In this document: one piece after another, positions 26,183-34,017 of the stretch
Numbering within the stretch: the first letter of the stretch is position 1
How the letters are laid out: every line of letters starts with the position of its first letter
Source: Treponema primitia ZAS-1
Lineage (GTDB): Bacteria; Spirochaetota; Spirochaetia; Treponematales; Breznakiellaceae
Assembly (NCBI RefSeq): GCF_000297095.1
Contig: NZ_AEEA01000040.1
Span: forward strand, 1-64,000
Direction of reading: 5' to 3'
DNA length: 64,000 nt
Position numbers and translations under genes: made by a program
The notes under the pieces: model-generated
What the model was told of the DNA's origin: nothing
The model's input: only the letters and a program-made list of their open reading frames with translations
The model's database searches: none

Positions 26183-26836
26183 ATGAGTATTATACCAAAT
26201 TTCGTCGTTTTTGAGGGGGGCGATGGCAGCGGAACTTCCACCCAAATGGAAATTCTCCGCCGCCGTTTTACCGCTTCCCCGCCGGCCCCGAAGGGGAAAC
26301 CCCGGTGCAAGCTCCACAGTACGGTGGAACCAACTGATGGCCCCGTGGGGAAGCTAATCCGCCAAGCCTTGGGGGGAAAGCTCCCCCTCCAGCCGGAAAC
26401 CCTGGCCCGGCTTTTCTCCGCAGACCGCCAGGAACACCTCTACGGACCGGGGGGCATCGCCGAACACTGCGCACAAGGGGAGCTGGTGGTCTGTGACCGT
26501 TATGTGCTGTCCTCTCTGGTATACCAGGGCATCACCTGTAAAGAGGACCTGCCCATGCTTTTAAACCGGGATTTCCCGGGCCCGGGCCTGCTTTTTTTCT
26601 TTGACCTGGACCCGGATATTGCGGTAAAACGGCTGGAAAACCGCCCGGAAAAGGAAATCTTCGAATACCGGGACTTCCAGGTACAAGTCCGCCTGCTTTA
26701 TCGAGAACTGCTGCCATGGTACGCCGGCGAAGGGGTACGGACGGTGAGCATAGACGCCTCCCAAAGTCCGGAAAAAGTGGCTGCAGATGTTTGGAGGGAG
26801 CTTGAAAAAATGCCGATACTCAAAGGAGAAATCTGA
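26183..26836 (+). CDS. tmk: Thymidylate kinase, P-loop lysine replaced
   Basis: A 217-residue kinase that makes dTDP from dTMP. Family motifs are present: FVVFEGGDGSG (7-17), TEPTDGPVG, a DRYVLSSLVYQG helix and LFFFDLDPD. The P-loop reads G-S-G-T-S-T-Q at 15-21, with threonine 18 where a lysine normally contacts the phosphates. The LID loop region has RPEKEIFEYRDF. Whether this is a lineage-wide variant cannot be decided here. Promoter-like TATAAC lies upstream. Divergent from tamB. Confidence 0.9.
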   Translation: MSIIPNFVVFEGGDGSGTSTQMEILRRRFTASPPAPKGKPRCKLHSTVEPTDGPVGKLIRQALGGKLPLQPETLARLFSADRQEHLYGPGGIAEHCAQGELVVCDRYVLSSLVYQGITCKEDLPMLLNRDFPGPGLLFFFDLDPDIAVKRLENRPEKEIFEYRDFQVQVRLLYRELLPWYAGEGVRTVSIDASQSPEKVAADVWRELEKMPILKGEI

Positions 26837-27471
26837 AATTCGGAGCGTGGAATCTGCGGCGTATTAAATTTCTGATGCTCGGCATCATCCTACTGACAAC
26901 CCTAAATCCCCTCCCCCTGGAAGCCTATTATGTTCAATACAAGGAACAGTTCTACCGGCTCTACCACCTGCATTATATACAAAACCCCGATGATACCATG
27001 GAAAATATCTACTGGCTGGAACAGGCTATCAAGGCGGATTTTGCCAATCCCCTCTTCGCCATGGCCCTGATAGAAAACGAGACCCAGTGGGAAAAGTACC
27101 GTTACCTCTTTATGATGCACGCCCACCTCAAACTGATAGAGCAGTACCTGTATCTGGGAAACAAATGGAATAAACGGAACGCCTATTTCTACAACGCCCC
27201 CTGGAAAGAACAAAACCTGGAGAGCCTTGAAACCGCCGAAACCTGTTTCCGTACCGCCCTCTATTACTGGCAGGCCGCGCGGGACTGGGCGGAAAAAGCC
27301 CAGGACCGCCGCTTCCGGTTCATCAACCTGGGCCGGGTCCAGTTCTGGGAGGACGAGGCCGGACGGGTCGAAGACGGGACGCTGAACTATGAAAAAATAA
27401 TTACCCGAGAGCTGGGTTTACTGCAACAGGTCCGGGAAAAGTTCCAAGCCATGGACGAAAATACGTACTAA
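26833..27471 (+). CDS. Exported protein of unknown function
   Basis: Not recognised. The only ATG in the frame is at 26875, giving 198 residues, but then the signal peptide lacks a basic end. Reading back in frame gives LKFGAWNLRRIKFLMLGIILLT, a proper signal sequence, starting at a CTG (26833) that overlaps the tmk stop and has AAAGGAG four bases upstream; I report that start tentatively. After an Ala-x-Ala-like cleavage zone (LPLEA) the protein is rich in Tyr, Trp and Leu with helical AxxxY patterns, including the pair of helices around ETCFRTALYYWQAARDWAEK; a short TPR-like fold is possible. Confidence 0.65.
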   Translation: MKFGAWNLRRIKFLMLGIILLTTLNPLPLEAYYVQYKEQFYRLYHLHYIQNPDDTMENIYWLEQAIKADFANPLFAMALIENETQWEKYRYLFMMHAHLKLIEQYLYLGNKWNKRNAYFYNAPWKEQNLESLETAETCFRTALYYWQAARDWAEKAQDRRFRFINLGRVQFWEDEAGRVEDGTLNYEKIITRELGLLQQVREKFQAMDENTY

Positions 27472-30035
27472 TCCCCAGATTCCGGCCAAAAATGTTTCGG
27501 GTACCGGCCGCGCATTTCCTTTCGTACTTCCGCATATGATCCCTTCCAGAAGCCCGGCAGGTCCCGGGTAACCTGGATTGGGCGGTCCGCGGGGGATAAT
27601 AAATGAAACACAATTGGTACGGATAATATACTGGCTTCCTTTATGCCGAATGCATCCTGGAGGCGGATCCGCAAAACCGGTTCTCCGGTACTGTAATCAA
27701 TAGGACGGCGGCGGCCCTTAGGGAGGTTAACGTATTCCGGGGCTTGCCGATCCAGCTCTTTTTTTGTTTCCCAGCCGAGCCGTGCGGCAAGGGCATCCGC
27801 CAGACCTTTCCCGCTGATGATTGGCCCGCTTCCGCTTTCCGCTCCTTCCCATACAAAAGGGCCCAGCCATTGATCCGCATCGTTGATAAGCGCCGCATCG
27901 GTCCACGCTGCTTCTGCGCGGGGAACTTCGTTGCAAGTTGCGCGGGGAACTTCGTTGCAAGTTATGCTCCCCTTAGCACGATTACTGTTGAAAAACCGGA
28001 TCCGTTCCAGAAGGCGGCGGGGATGCCCTGCCTCATCCTCCCAAGGGAGGATAACAATACCGGTTTCTTTCAGTAAACCCGGCAAGGCCGGGATAATTTC
28101 TTCACGGCGGCTGCGGCGGCGCTCTTCCGAAAGGGGAATCCGGCCCGCCAGCTTTACTGCGATGCTCCGGGGGGTAAGACCCTTCCACTCAATGCGGCTC
28201 TCTTCGCGTATTTGCCTTCCCAATAGTGCAAGGGCAGTTTCTTCCGTAACCGGCGCTGCAAGCCGTATAAAGCCCTGCCGCTCTCCGGCATCTACCTCCG
28301 CCGCGACTATCCACTCCGAAGCGGCAAGCGGTCCCGCAAGCCGTCCTTCCCGGCCGGAGCTGAAACGGAAAACCCCTTCAATGCCGCCCCGTTTGTTTGC
28401 CGCCGGATCATCCCGGCGGCGGGCAATACGGTCCGGGAAGGCTGTTCCCAAAAGCTCCCCCACACCGGCTTCCGCTTCCATGGTCCAGGATAATTTTTCA
28501 TTCGCCAGCCCCAGCCGTTTAAGAAGATCCGCCACTGTTTGGACGGTACGTTCAACCCAAACTTTGTTTTCCAGCCCGGCCTTCCCGCCACGAAAGATTG
28601 AAAGACGCAGCCTGAAATCCGGATCCGGACCAACGCCGGATCCATCGCGGTCCGATAGTATTGCTGCGGAGGCACAGCCAAGGGACGCAAGCTTCTGTTC
28701 CTTGCCGGCGATACAAAGCCTCGCAAGCCGCGGTTCAAGACCAAGATCCGCCATGACCCTGCCTATACCGGTAGGATGTCCTTCGGCATCAATTGCACCC
28801 AGCTCTTTTAGGAGTTCCAGAGCCCGATCCCAGGAAGAAGCGGGGGGTACTTCCAGCCAGGGAAGATCCTCCCTGTTTTTGACGCCCCATAAGAGACAGT
28901 CCAAAACCAGGGATGACAAATCGGTACGCCGGATCTCGCATTCCGTTTCCGCCGGGCGGACATCATTTTCCGCCCAAAGCCTGACACAGCGTCCGCTCAT
29001 GAGCCGCCCCGCCCTGCCCGCCCGCTGCTCCGCACTCTGACGGCTGACAGCTTCCATGCTCAGCCGGTTCATGCCGCTGGGGATATGGTAACGTTCCAGC
29101 CTGGCAAACCCGGAATCCACCACCAGGGTGACCCCCGGTATTGTAAGCCCCGTTTCCGCAACATTGGTAGAAAGGATGATCCGCCGCTTAGTATTACTGT
29201 TTTCGGAAAGAAGCTCCCGCTGTTTATCCAGGGGCATGGAACCGTGCAAAGAAAACAAATCAAAATCATGATCAAACCCGGCATTGTTTAAGGCAGAACG
29301 GGCGTCATCAATTTCCCGTCTACCGGGCAGAAAAACCAGTATATTCCCTTCTTTGCCGCCGGATCTCCCCGGGTTATGCAGAATATTTCCCAGCGCCTCC
29401 CCCACAGCCTTTCCCAGGGGTTTACCACCGGGCGCCCAATCCGCAATAGGCCGGTACGAAATATCCACCGGAAAGACACGGCCCGGGCATTCGATAACAG
29501 GAGCATTGATAAAGGCCGCAACAGCATCGGCGTCCATGGTTGCGGACATAACAACGATATTGACAGCCGATCCCATACGCCGCAAATCCATAACCATGGC
29601 CAGAGAAAGGTCGGTATGAACACTGCGTTCATGAAACTCGTCAAAAATAACCGTAGACACCCCTTTAAGTTCCGGGTCGTTCTGCAGCCGCCGTACCAGG
29701 AGCCCCTCGGTAATCACCTCAACCCGTGTACGCGCCGAAACCTGCCGCAGAAGCCTTACCGCATACCCCACCAGCCCCCCAACAGGTTCCCCAGCAAGCT
29801 CCGCCATACGCCCAGCAATTCCCAGCGCCGCCGCCCGCCGCGGTTCCAGCACCAGTATCCGCCCTTCCCCCAAGCTCTCCATCAAAGCCAACGGAACCAG
29901 CGTAGACTTCCCGCTCCCCGGATCCGACCGTATAACCAGCGCCCCTCCTTCCCCAACAGCCGCACAGATACCCTGCAAGTGATCCGCCAAAGGAAGATGA
30001 GTCCCAATAAGCCTTTCCATAAGCGGACTGTTCAT
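27468..30035 (-). CDS. hrpB: ATP-dependent helicase HrpB
   Basis: An 855-residue DEAH-type RNA/DNA helicase. Motif I GSGKST is at 40-45, motif II DEFHER at about 130, motif VI QRAGRAGR at about 335, and the family end R-Y-P-K-H-F-W-P near the C-terminus. The biological role of HrpB is not settled. The start MNSPLM was chosen from the alignable beginning; AGGGG lies upstream, within a repeat unit. A tandem pair of the in-frame unit TCNEVPRA sits at about 692-707. The stop is four bases into the end of the preceding convergent gene. Confidence 0.93.
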   Translation of the reverse strand: MNSPLMERLIGTHLPLADHLQGICAAVGEGGALVIRSDPGSGKSTLVPLALMESLGEGRILVLEPRRAAALGIAGRMAELAGEPVGGLVGYAVRLLRQVSARTRVEVITEGLLVRRLQNDPELKGVSTVIFDEFHERSVHTDLSLAMVMDLRRMGSAVNIVVMSATMDADAVAAFINAPVIECPGRVFPVDISYRPIADWAPGGKPLGKAVGEALGNILHNPGRSGGKEGNILVFLPGRREIDDARSALNNAGFDHDFDLFSLHGSMPLDKQRELLSENSNTKRRIILSTNVAETGLTIPGVTLVVDSGFARLERYHIPSGMNRLSMEAVSRQSAEQRAGRAGRLMSGRCVRLWAENDVRPAETECEIRRTDLSSLVLDCLLWGVKNREDLPWLEVPPASSWDRALELLKELGAIDAEGHPTGIGRVMADLGLEPRLARLCIAGKEQKLASLGCASAAILSDRDGSGVGPDPDFRLRLSIFRGGKAGLENKVWVERTVQTVADLLKRLGLANEKLSWTMEAEAGVGELLGTAFPDRIARRRDDPAANKRGGIEGVFRFSSGREGRLAGPLAASEWIVAAEVDAGERQGFIRLAAPVTEETALALLGRQIREESRIEWKGLTPRSIAVKLAGRIPLSEERRRSRREEIIPALPGLLKETGIVILPWEDEAGHPRRLLERIRFFNSNRAKGSITCNEVPRATCNEVPRAEAAWTDAALINDADQWLGPFVWEGAESGSGPIISGKGLADALAARLGWETKKELDRQAPEYVNLPKGRRRPIDYSTGEPVLRIRLQDAFGIKEASILSVPIVFHLLSPADRPIQVTRDLPGFWKGSYAEVRKEMRGRYPKHFWPESGD
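27915..27962 (+). repeat. 24-bp six-frame-open repeat, tandem pair in hrpB
   Basis: Two identical 24-base units abut exactly (27915-27938 and 27939-27962). Relative to the gene they are inverted compared with the copies in mutS, tamB, holB and the large secreted protein, so the coding strand reads TCNEVPRA twice instead of ARGTSLQV. The reading frame of hrpB is preserved. Confidence 0.95.
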
Positions 30036-30337
30036 AATACAGTTACCCCTATTGCGCAAACGTTCGAAAAAAATTCCTTTACCATATACCACCACTACCA
30101 GCGGGCCGGGAGAGGAACATTGAAGTTACCCCTGTTTAATAGAGATGTTTGGCAGAAGATCCTTCTACATATCGCCGACACCGTCGTGCCGGGTGAGCAA
30201 CATGGCGGTTACCGCCTATTTAGTAGAGATGTTTTGCAGAATATCTTTCTGCACATATCACTACCAGCGGGCCGGGAGAGGAACATTGCAGTTACCCCTA
30301 TTCAGTAGGCGTTAGACAGAAGATCTTTCTATCTATA
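30006..30337 (-). repeat. 83-bp-period repeat array upstream of hrpB, with mini-ORFs
   Basis: The anchor GTTACC occurs at 30042, 30125, 30208 and 30291, exactly 83 bases apart each time, within diverged units. The first unit contains the hrpB start itself. On the minus strand, the three upstream units each have GGTAAC followed by an ATG at 30286, 30203 and 30120, opening short frames that begin MFLSRPAGS (25 codons), MLLTRHDGV (12 codons) and MFLSRPAGS (13 codons). Between anchors lie small hairpins, the best being TGCAGAA/TTCTGCA at 30235-30253. No copies noticed elsewhere in the window. Confidence 0.8.
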
Positions 30338-30344
30338 TTTCTGA

Positions 30345-30490
30345 CATCGGCGGGTGGAGGGAGGGGCATCCCTGGCCGAGCACATATGGAATTCCCTGCC
30401 GTAGTAGACCCGCGTAGCGGGGCTGCGGAGGCAGACTCTACATGCGTGTGAGCGCCGGGGATGCCCCTCCCTCCACCCGTCTTTGCCGAT
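30345..30490 (-). repeat. MITE-like intergenic element, copy B
   Basis: Arms at 30351-30372 and 30457-30479 are reverse complements (CGGGTGGAGGGAGGGGCATCC and partner). Reversed, the whole segment lines up with the element at 7619-7756, including CGGCGCTCACACGC, GTAGAGTCTGC, GGGTCT and GCAGGGAATTCC. It sits between the 83-bp array and the end of ligA. Could fold into a long hairpin and thus also terminate transcription. Confidence 0.8.
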
Positions 30491-30497
30491 AAATACA

Positions 30498-32477
30498 TTA
30501 AAAAAGCTCCTCTCTCTTTCCAACACTACCAGGATCCTTCAACAACGACAAAAACTGTTCCTCACTAATAATAGTCACCCCCAACTTCCGCGCCTTAGCA
30601 TTCTTCCCCGATCCCGATTCAGGATCGTTCGTTACCAGATAAGACAAATCCTTTACAACCGATGATTTCGCCGACGCCCCCAGTGCCTTTATCTTTTCCT
30701 CAGCCTCATTGCGTTTCATCGAGACCAGCTCCCCGGTAAAGCAAAAAGACTTCCCCCGCAAAGGAGTCGCGTCCGGAGGAAGCGGAGGAGCAATACTGAT
30801 GATTCCCCCGGCGAGAACCCTATCCATCTCCTCCGCAGTTTCCGTAAGGCCCTCAACAATAGTGCGGGCGGTGATATCCCCCAGGCCGTAGACAGCGGCG
30901 AGTTCCTCCACCGGAGCGGAACGGAGTTTTTCCAGGGTATCGAATCCGGCGGCGGAAACCTTGTCCATAATTGTCTCCCCCACCCCCTCAAGGTCAAAAC
31001 CTGCAACAAAGGCCGCCAGGGACAGGGATCGGGGCGTACGAATGTGGCGGACAACCTTGGCGGCGGAAAGTTCCCCCATGCGCTCATATTCTGCAAGTTC
31101 CCCTGCTTCCAGGGTATAAAAATCGGCAATCTGCCGGATCCGGCCCTTGTCAAAGAGCTGAAGGATCAGCTTTTCCCCCAGCTCCCGTATATCCAGTACC
31201 GACACCCATTTTTCCAGCCGGTGGTGGAGCCGCTTGGGGCAGCCGGGGTTTGGGCAGTACAGCCGGGTACCGCCGTCCACAAGCTCCGTGTTACAGGACG
31301 TACAGTGCTTTGGAAATAGTATTTCTGTTTTTTCAGCAGGCAGTGATTCTGCGGGCAGAGATCCATCGGGGGCAAGTCCTTCGATCTTGGGGATAATTTC
31401 CCCGCGTTTTACCACGCATACTGCGGAACCTATCATAAGGCCCAGGGACCGGATCATTTGCGGATTGTTGAGATTGGCCCGCTGTACCGTGGTCCCCGCT
31501 ATACGCACCGGGTCTACCACCCCAATTGGAGTATAGGTGGCGCCGCTTTCACTCCATTCAACGGAACGGAGTATGCTAAAGGCGGTTTCCAATTCAAACT
31601 TAAAGGCGATCTGTCTTTCCGGCCTTGCCCTGCGCAGGTCGGTCATATCCGTACGGGGGTCCTTTACCACAAGGCCGTCAATGTCCACGGGAAGTTTTTC
31701 CCGCATGGCCGCCACCTCCGCCCGGTACGTAATCACTTCTTCGGGATCGGAAAATTCTTTGGTAACCGTAACCTCAAAGCCCTGTTTTTTTAACCATCCT
31801 ATTTTTTGTTTTTCGTCCTTAAAATAAGTATCATCACCCTCCGCTGCGGCATCGTAGGCAATTAAATTGAGGTCCTCACAGCCGGCGCCATCCTTGCGGC
31901 GCATGATCCCATTCGCCGCATTTCTGCAATTTGCCTTATCGGTGTACTTTTCCTGCCAAACCGCACGGCTCATCACCACTTCCCCCCGGACTCCGCCGGA
32001 AAAAGGAACAGACAAAGCGGGGAGTACCCCGGCCATACGCCGGGCGTTCGCGGTAATCTCATCCCCGATGCTCCCATCCCCCCGGGTAATAGCACGGACC
32101 AGTTTGCCCTTCTCATATTGCAGCTCCAGGCTGGCGCCGTCCAGTTTATACTGAACAATGAAAGCCAGTCCTGATCCGGCCGCTGAATCGACGTCACCGG
32201 AACCTAGGCCCATCTTTACAGCCCATGCGCGGAACTCGGCGGGGTTGGCGGCCTTCTCCTGGCTCCCCATGGGGATAAGGTGTTTAGCCTTGGGAAAGCC
32301 ATCGGTATCATCCGCCCCCACCTTAGCAAACAGCGGATTGGCGGGATCAAGGGTCTTTAATTCATCCCAGAGAAGATCAAATTCGGCGTCCGCAATTTCT
32401 GCCGCGCCGTCGTAATAGGATTTCTGATATTTCTGAATTAATCGCTCAAGCGTAGTTATTCTATCTTTACCGCTCAT
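30498..32477 (-). CDS. ligA: NAD-dependent DNA ligase, divergent
   Basis: A 659-residue ligase that seals nicks in replication and repair. The adenylation lysine is K111 in YKLDGAS; the Zn finger CTSC-x-CPNPGCP (about 385-405), helix-hairpin-helix region and a C-terminal BRCT domain (about 575-650, SFCFTGELVSMKRNEAEEKI) are all present. Differences from classical LigA: residue -2 from the lysine is Gln rather than Glu, and the region usually reading PMLSL is IPMGSQEKA. It may be a spirochaete subtype. Translation follows trmB after only three bases. Confidence 0.9.
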   Translation of the reverse strand: MSGKDRITTLERLIQKYQKSYYDGAAEIADAEFDLLWDELKTLDPANPLFAKVGADDTDGFPKAKHLIPMGSQEKAANPAEFRAWAVKMGLGSGDVDSAAGSGLAFIVQYKLDGASLELQYEKGKLVRAITRGDGSIGDEITANARRMAGVLPALSVPFSGGVRGEVVMSRAVWQEKYTDKANCRNAANGIMRRKDGAGCEDLNLIAYDAAAEGDDTYFKDEKQKIGWLKKQGFEVTVTKEFSDPEEVITYRAEVAAMREKLPVDIDGLVVKDPRTDMTDLRRARPERQIAFKFELETAFSILRSVEWSESGATYTPIGVVDPVRIAGTTVQRANLNNPQMIRSLGLMIGSAVCVVKRGEIIPKIEGLAPDGSLPAESLPAEKTEILFPKHCTSCNTELVDGGTRLYCPNPGCPKRLHHRLEKWVSVLDIRELGEKLILQLFDKGRIRQIADFYTLEAGELAEYERMGELSAAKVVRHIRTPRSLSLAAFVAGFDLEGVGETIMDKVSAAGFDTLEKLRSAPVEELAAVYGLGDITARTIVEGLTETAEEMDRVLAGGIISIAPPLPPDATPLRGKSFCFTGELVSMKRNEAEEKIKALGASAKSSVVKDLSYLVTNDPESGSGKNAKARKLGVTIISEEQFLSLLKDPGSVGKREELF

Positions 32478-32480
32478 CCC

Positions 32481-33149
32481 TTATCCTTCCTTTATAAAGA
32501 ACAATTCCCTTACCTCATGGGCTTTCTCAAGCCCCTTCCGCTCAAACTTGGTTTGGGGCCTCCAGCTCTGAGGTTCAGCAAAATCCGGGTAAGGGTTTTT
32601 CAGCCCCGCTGTAGCGGACAGCTCCGCCAGGGCCCAATCACCATAATCGGCCCAGTCGGTAACCATATAGACATACGCTGCGGGGCGCAGCTTTTCTGCA
32701 AGCAGATTGGTAAAGGGGCGGACGATAAGACGCCGCTTATGGTGGCGTTTTTTAGGCCAGGGATCGGGAAAGAAAATATGAATACCCGAAAGGGATGCGG
32801 CGTTTATCATCTTCCCAAGCACATCCACCGCGTCGTATTCGATGATGCGGATGTTTGAAAGGCCCCGGCTCTCGATTTCCCAGAGCAGCCTGCCTATGCC
32901 GGGACGGTGAACCTCAATGCCAAGATAGTTTTTATCCGGATTTTCCTGGGCAATCATGGCGGTAGCTACGCCCATGCCAAAACCAATCTCAAGGGTTACG
33001 GGGTTTTCATTACCAAAGGCACGGGGAAAATCCAAAGGGGCCGCCGCAAAGGGGATACAGAAGCCGGAAGACAGGGTTTCGTAGGAACGGCGCTGGGCAA
33101 CACTCATCCGCCCGGCGCGAAGAACATAGCTTTTAATACCGTATGCCAT
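32481..33149 (-). CDS. trmB: tRNA (guanine-N7-)-methyltransferase
   Basis: A 222-residue SAM-dependent enzyme that makes m7G46 in tRNA. It shows the family pattern VTLEIGFGMGVATAMIA, NYLGIEVHRPGIG, the catalytic PDPWPKKRHHKRRLI segment and a C-terminal TKFERKGLEK. Length is typical. It lies between a lipoprotein gene (12 bases upstream) and ligA, presumably one transcript. Confidence 0.96.
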   Translation of the reverse strand: MAYGIKSYVLRAGRMSVAQRRSYETLSSGFCIPFAAAPLDFPRAFGNENPVTLEIGFGMGVATAMIAQENPDKNYLGIEVHRPGIGRLLWEIESRGLSNIRIIEYDAVDVLGKMINAASLSGIHIFFPDPWPKKRHHKRRLIVRPFTNLLAEKLRPAAYVYMVTDWADYGDWALAELSATAGLKNPYPDFAEPQSWRPQTKFERKGLEKAHEVRELFFIKEG

Positions 33150-33161
33150 GGCTTCAATACC

Positions 33162-33812
33162 CTATCGTATGGAAACTACATCGGTTAAGGCTGAGGTAAA
33201 ATATTCGCTTTCCTCATCCCAGAGGGCAATGGCCAGGGTCTCCTTGGGCATATCCAAGCTTGAGAGATCTCCCTCGGAATATTCAACAGGAATGGTTTTT
33301 AAAAAAGCTCCCGTCCCGTCATAACAGATAAAATAATGTTCCGGGTATTCCGACTCTATACTGTAACGGCCATTACTGATATGCAAAAACGGAAAGGGAT
33401 GCCGGGCTTCCTGGGGAGCATCAAAGGAAAATAGCCGTTCCGTCTGTTCACCCCCTTTGTCAACCAGAACTGCCCGGAACTGACCCCGGGGCAGGACTCC
33501 ATCATCAATCATGGCAATATTCCTGCTGCCTACCCATGTTTGCCCTTCATTGGAAATGACCACCCAGTCATTGGAGGTCAAGTGCCAGCAAAGCCCCTCC
33601 CGGTCTTGGTACAGGTAGAGATCCGAAAGATCCGCAATGCCGTCATCATCCTCGGGGATTACAAAAAAGGAAAATCGTTCTTCAGGGCCCAGGGATCCCT
33701 GGAAATAAACCAGCCTGAGGGTTCCATAGGCGATATTCGGTTCCGCCCGAGAACAGGACAGGGCCAATAACAGGGACAGGGAAAATAAAAAACACAGCAT
33801 TGAACGATACAC
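33162..33812 (-). CDS. Putative lipoprotein
   Basis: A 216-residue protein with a lipoprotein signal: hydrophobic residues 5-18 and lipobox L-A-L-S-C with the lipidated cysteine at 20. The mature part is acidic, beta-rich and without a recognised domain; FSFFVIPEDDDGIADL and WHLTSNDWVVIS are notable segments. First gene of the lipoprotein-trmB-ligA run. No function proposed. Confidence 0.8.
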   Translation of the reverse strand: MYRSMLCFLFSLSLLLALSCSRAEPNIAYGTLRLVYFQGSLGPEERFSFFVIPEDDDGIADLSDLYLYQDREGLCWHLTSNDWVVISNEGQTWVGSRNIAMIDDGVLPRGQFRAVLVDKGGEQTERLFSFDAPQEARHPFPFLHISNGRYSIESEYPEHYFICYDGTGAFLKTIPVEYSEGDLSSLDMPKETLAIALWDEESEYFTSALTDVVSIR

Positions 33813-33902
33813 AAAACTATCCTTACGACTAACTATAACCCCGGGGGAGGATAAAAAACAAGGTGTATGAGCTGGGCTGGTTTATTTGAAGGTTTTTTGT
33901 AT

Positions 33903-33930
33903 TTTATCGGCAAAGACGGGCGCGGGGAGG
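33903..33930 (+). repeat. Remnant of the intergenic element (copy C, one end)
   Basis: ATCGGCAAAGACGGGCG followed by CGGGGAGGGG matches the outer end of copy B reversed, with the inner part and the second arm missing. The rest of the 205-base gap (33813-34017) shows nothing else recognisable. Confidence 0.5.
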
Positions 33931-34017
33931 GGGAACAGGGTGCGCCGTTTTTTCTTGTCCCATCGGGGTGTACGTCCCTTTCTTGACGCGGGTAGTTCTA
34001 AGGTCTATGTTTGACAG

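Noticed and set aside
27883..29040. 385-codon plus-strand frame antisense to hrpB
   Set aside because: Shadow of the helicase; composition is Ser/Arg/Pro-rich as typical for antisense frames of GC-rich genes.
30042..30296. Array upstream of hrpB as a set of tRNA or riboswitch repeats
   Set aside because: No tRNA-like cloverleaf or known riboswitch core was seen; the shared features are an RBS-like motif, ATG and small hairpins.
29376..30308. 310-codon plus-strand frame antisense to hrpB and its upstream array
   Set aside because: Arg/Asn/His-rich shadow frame with no domain and no start signals.
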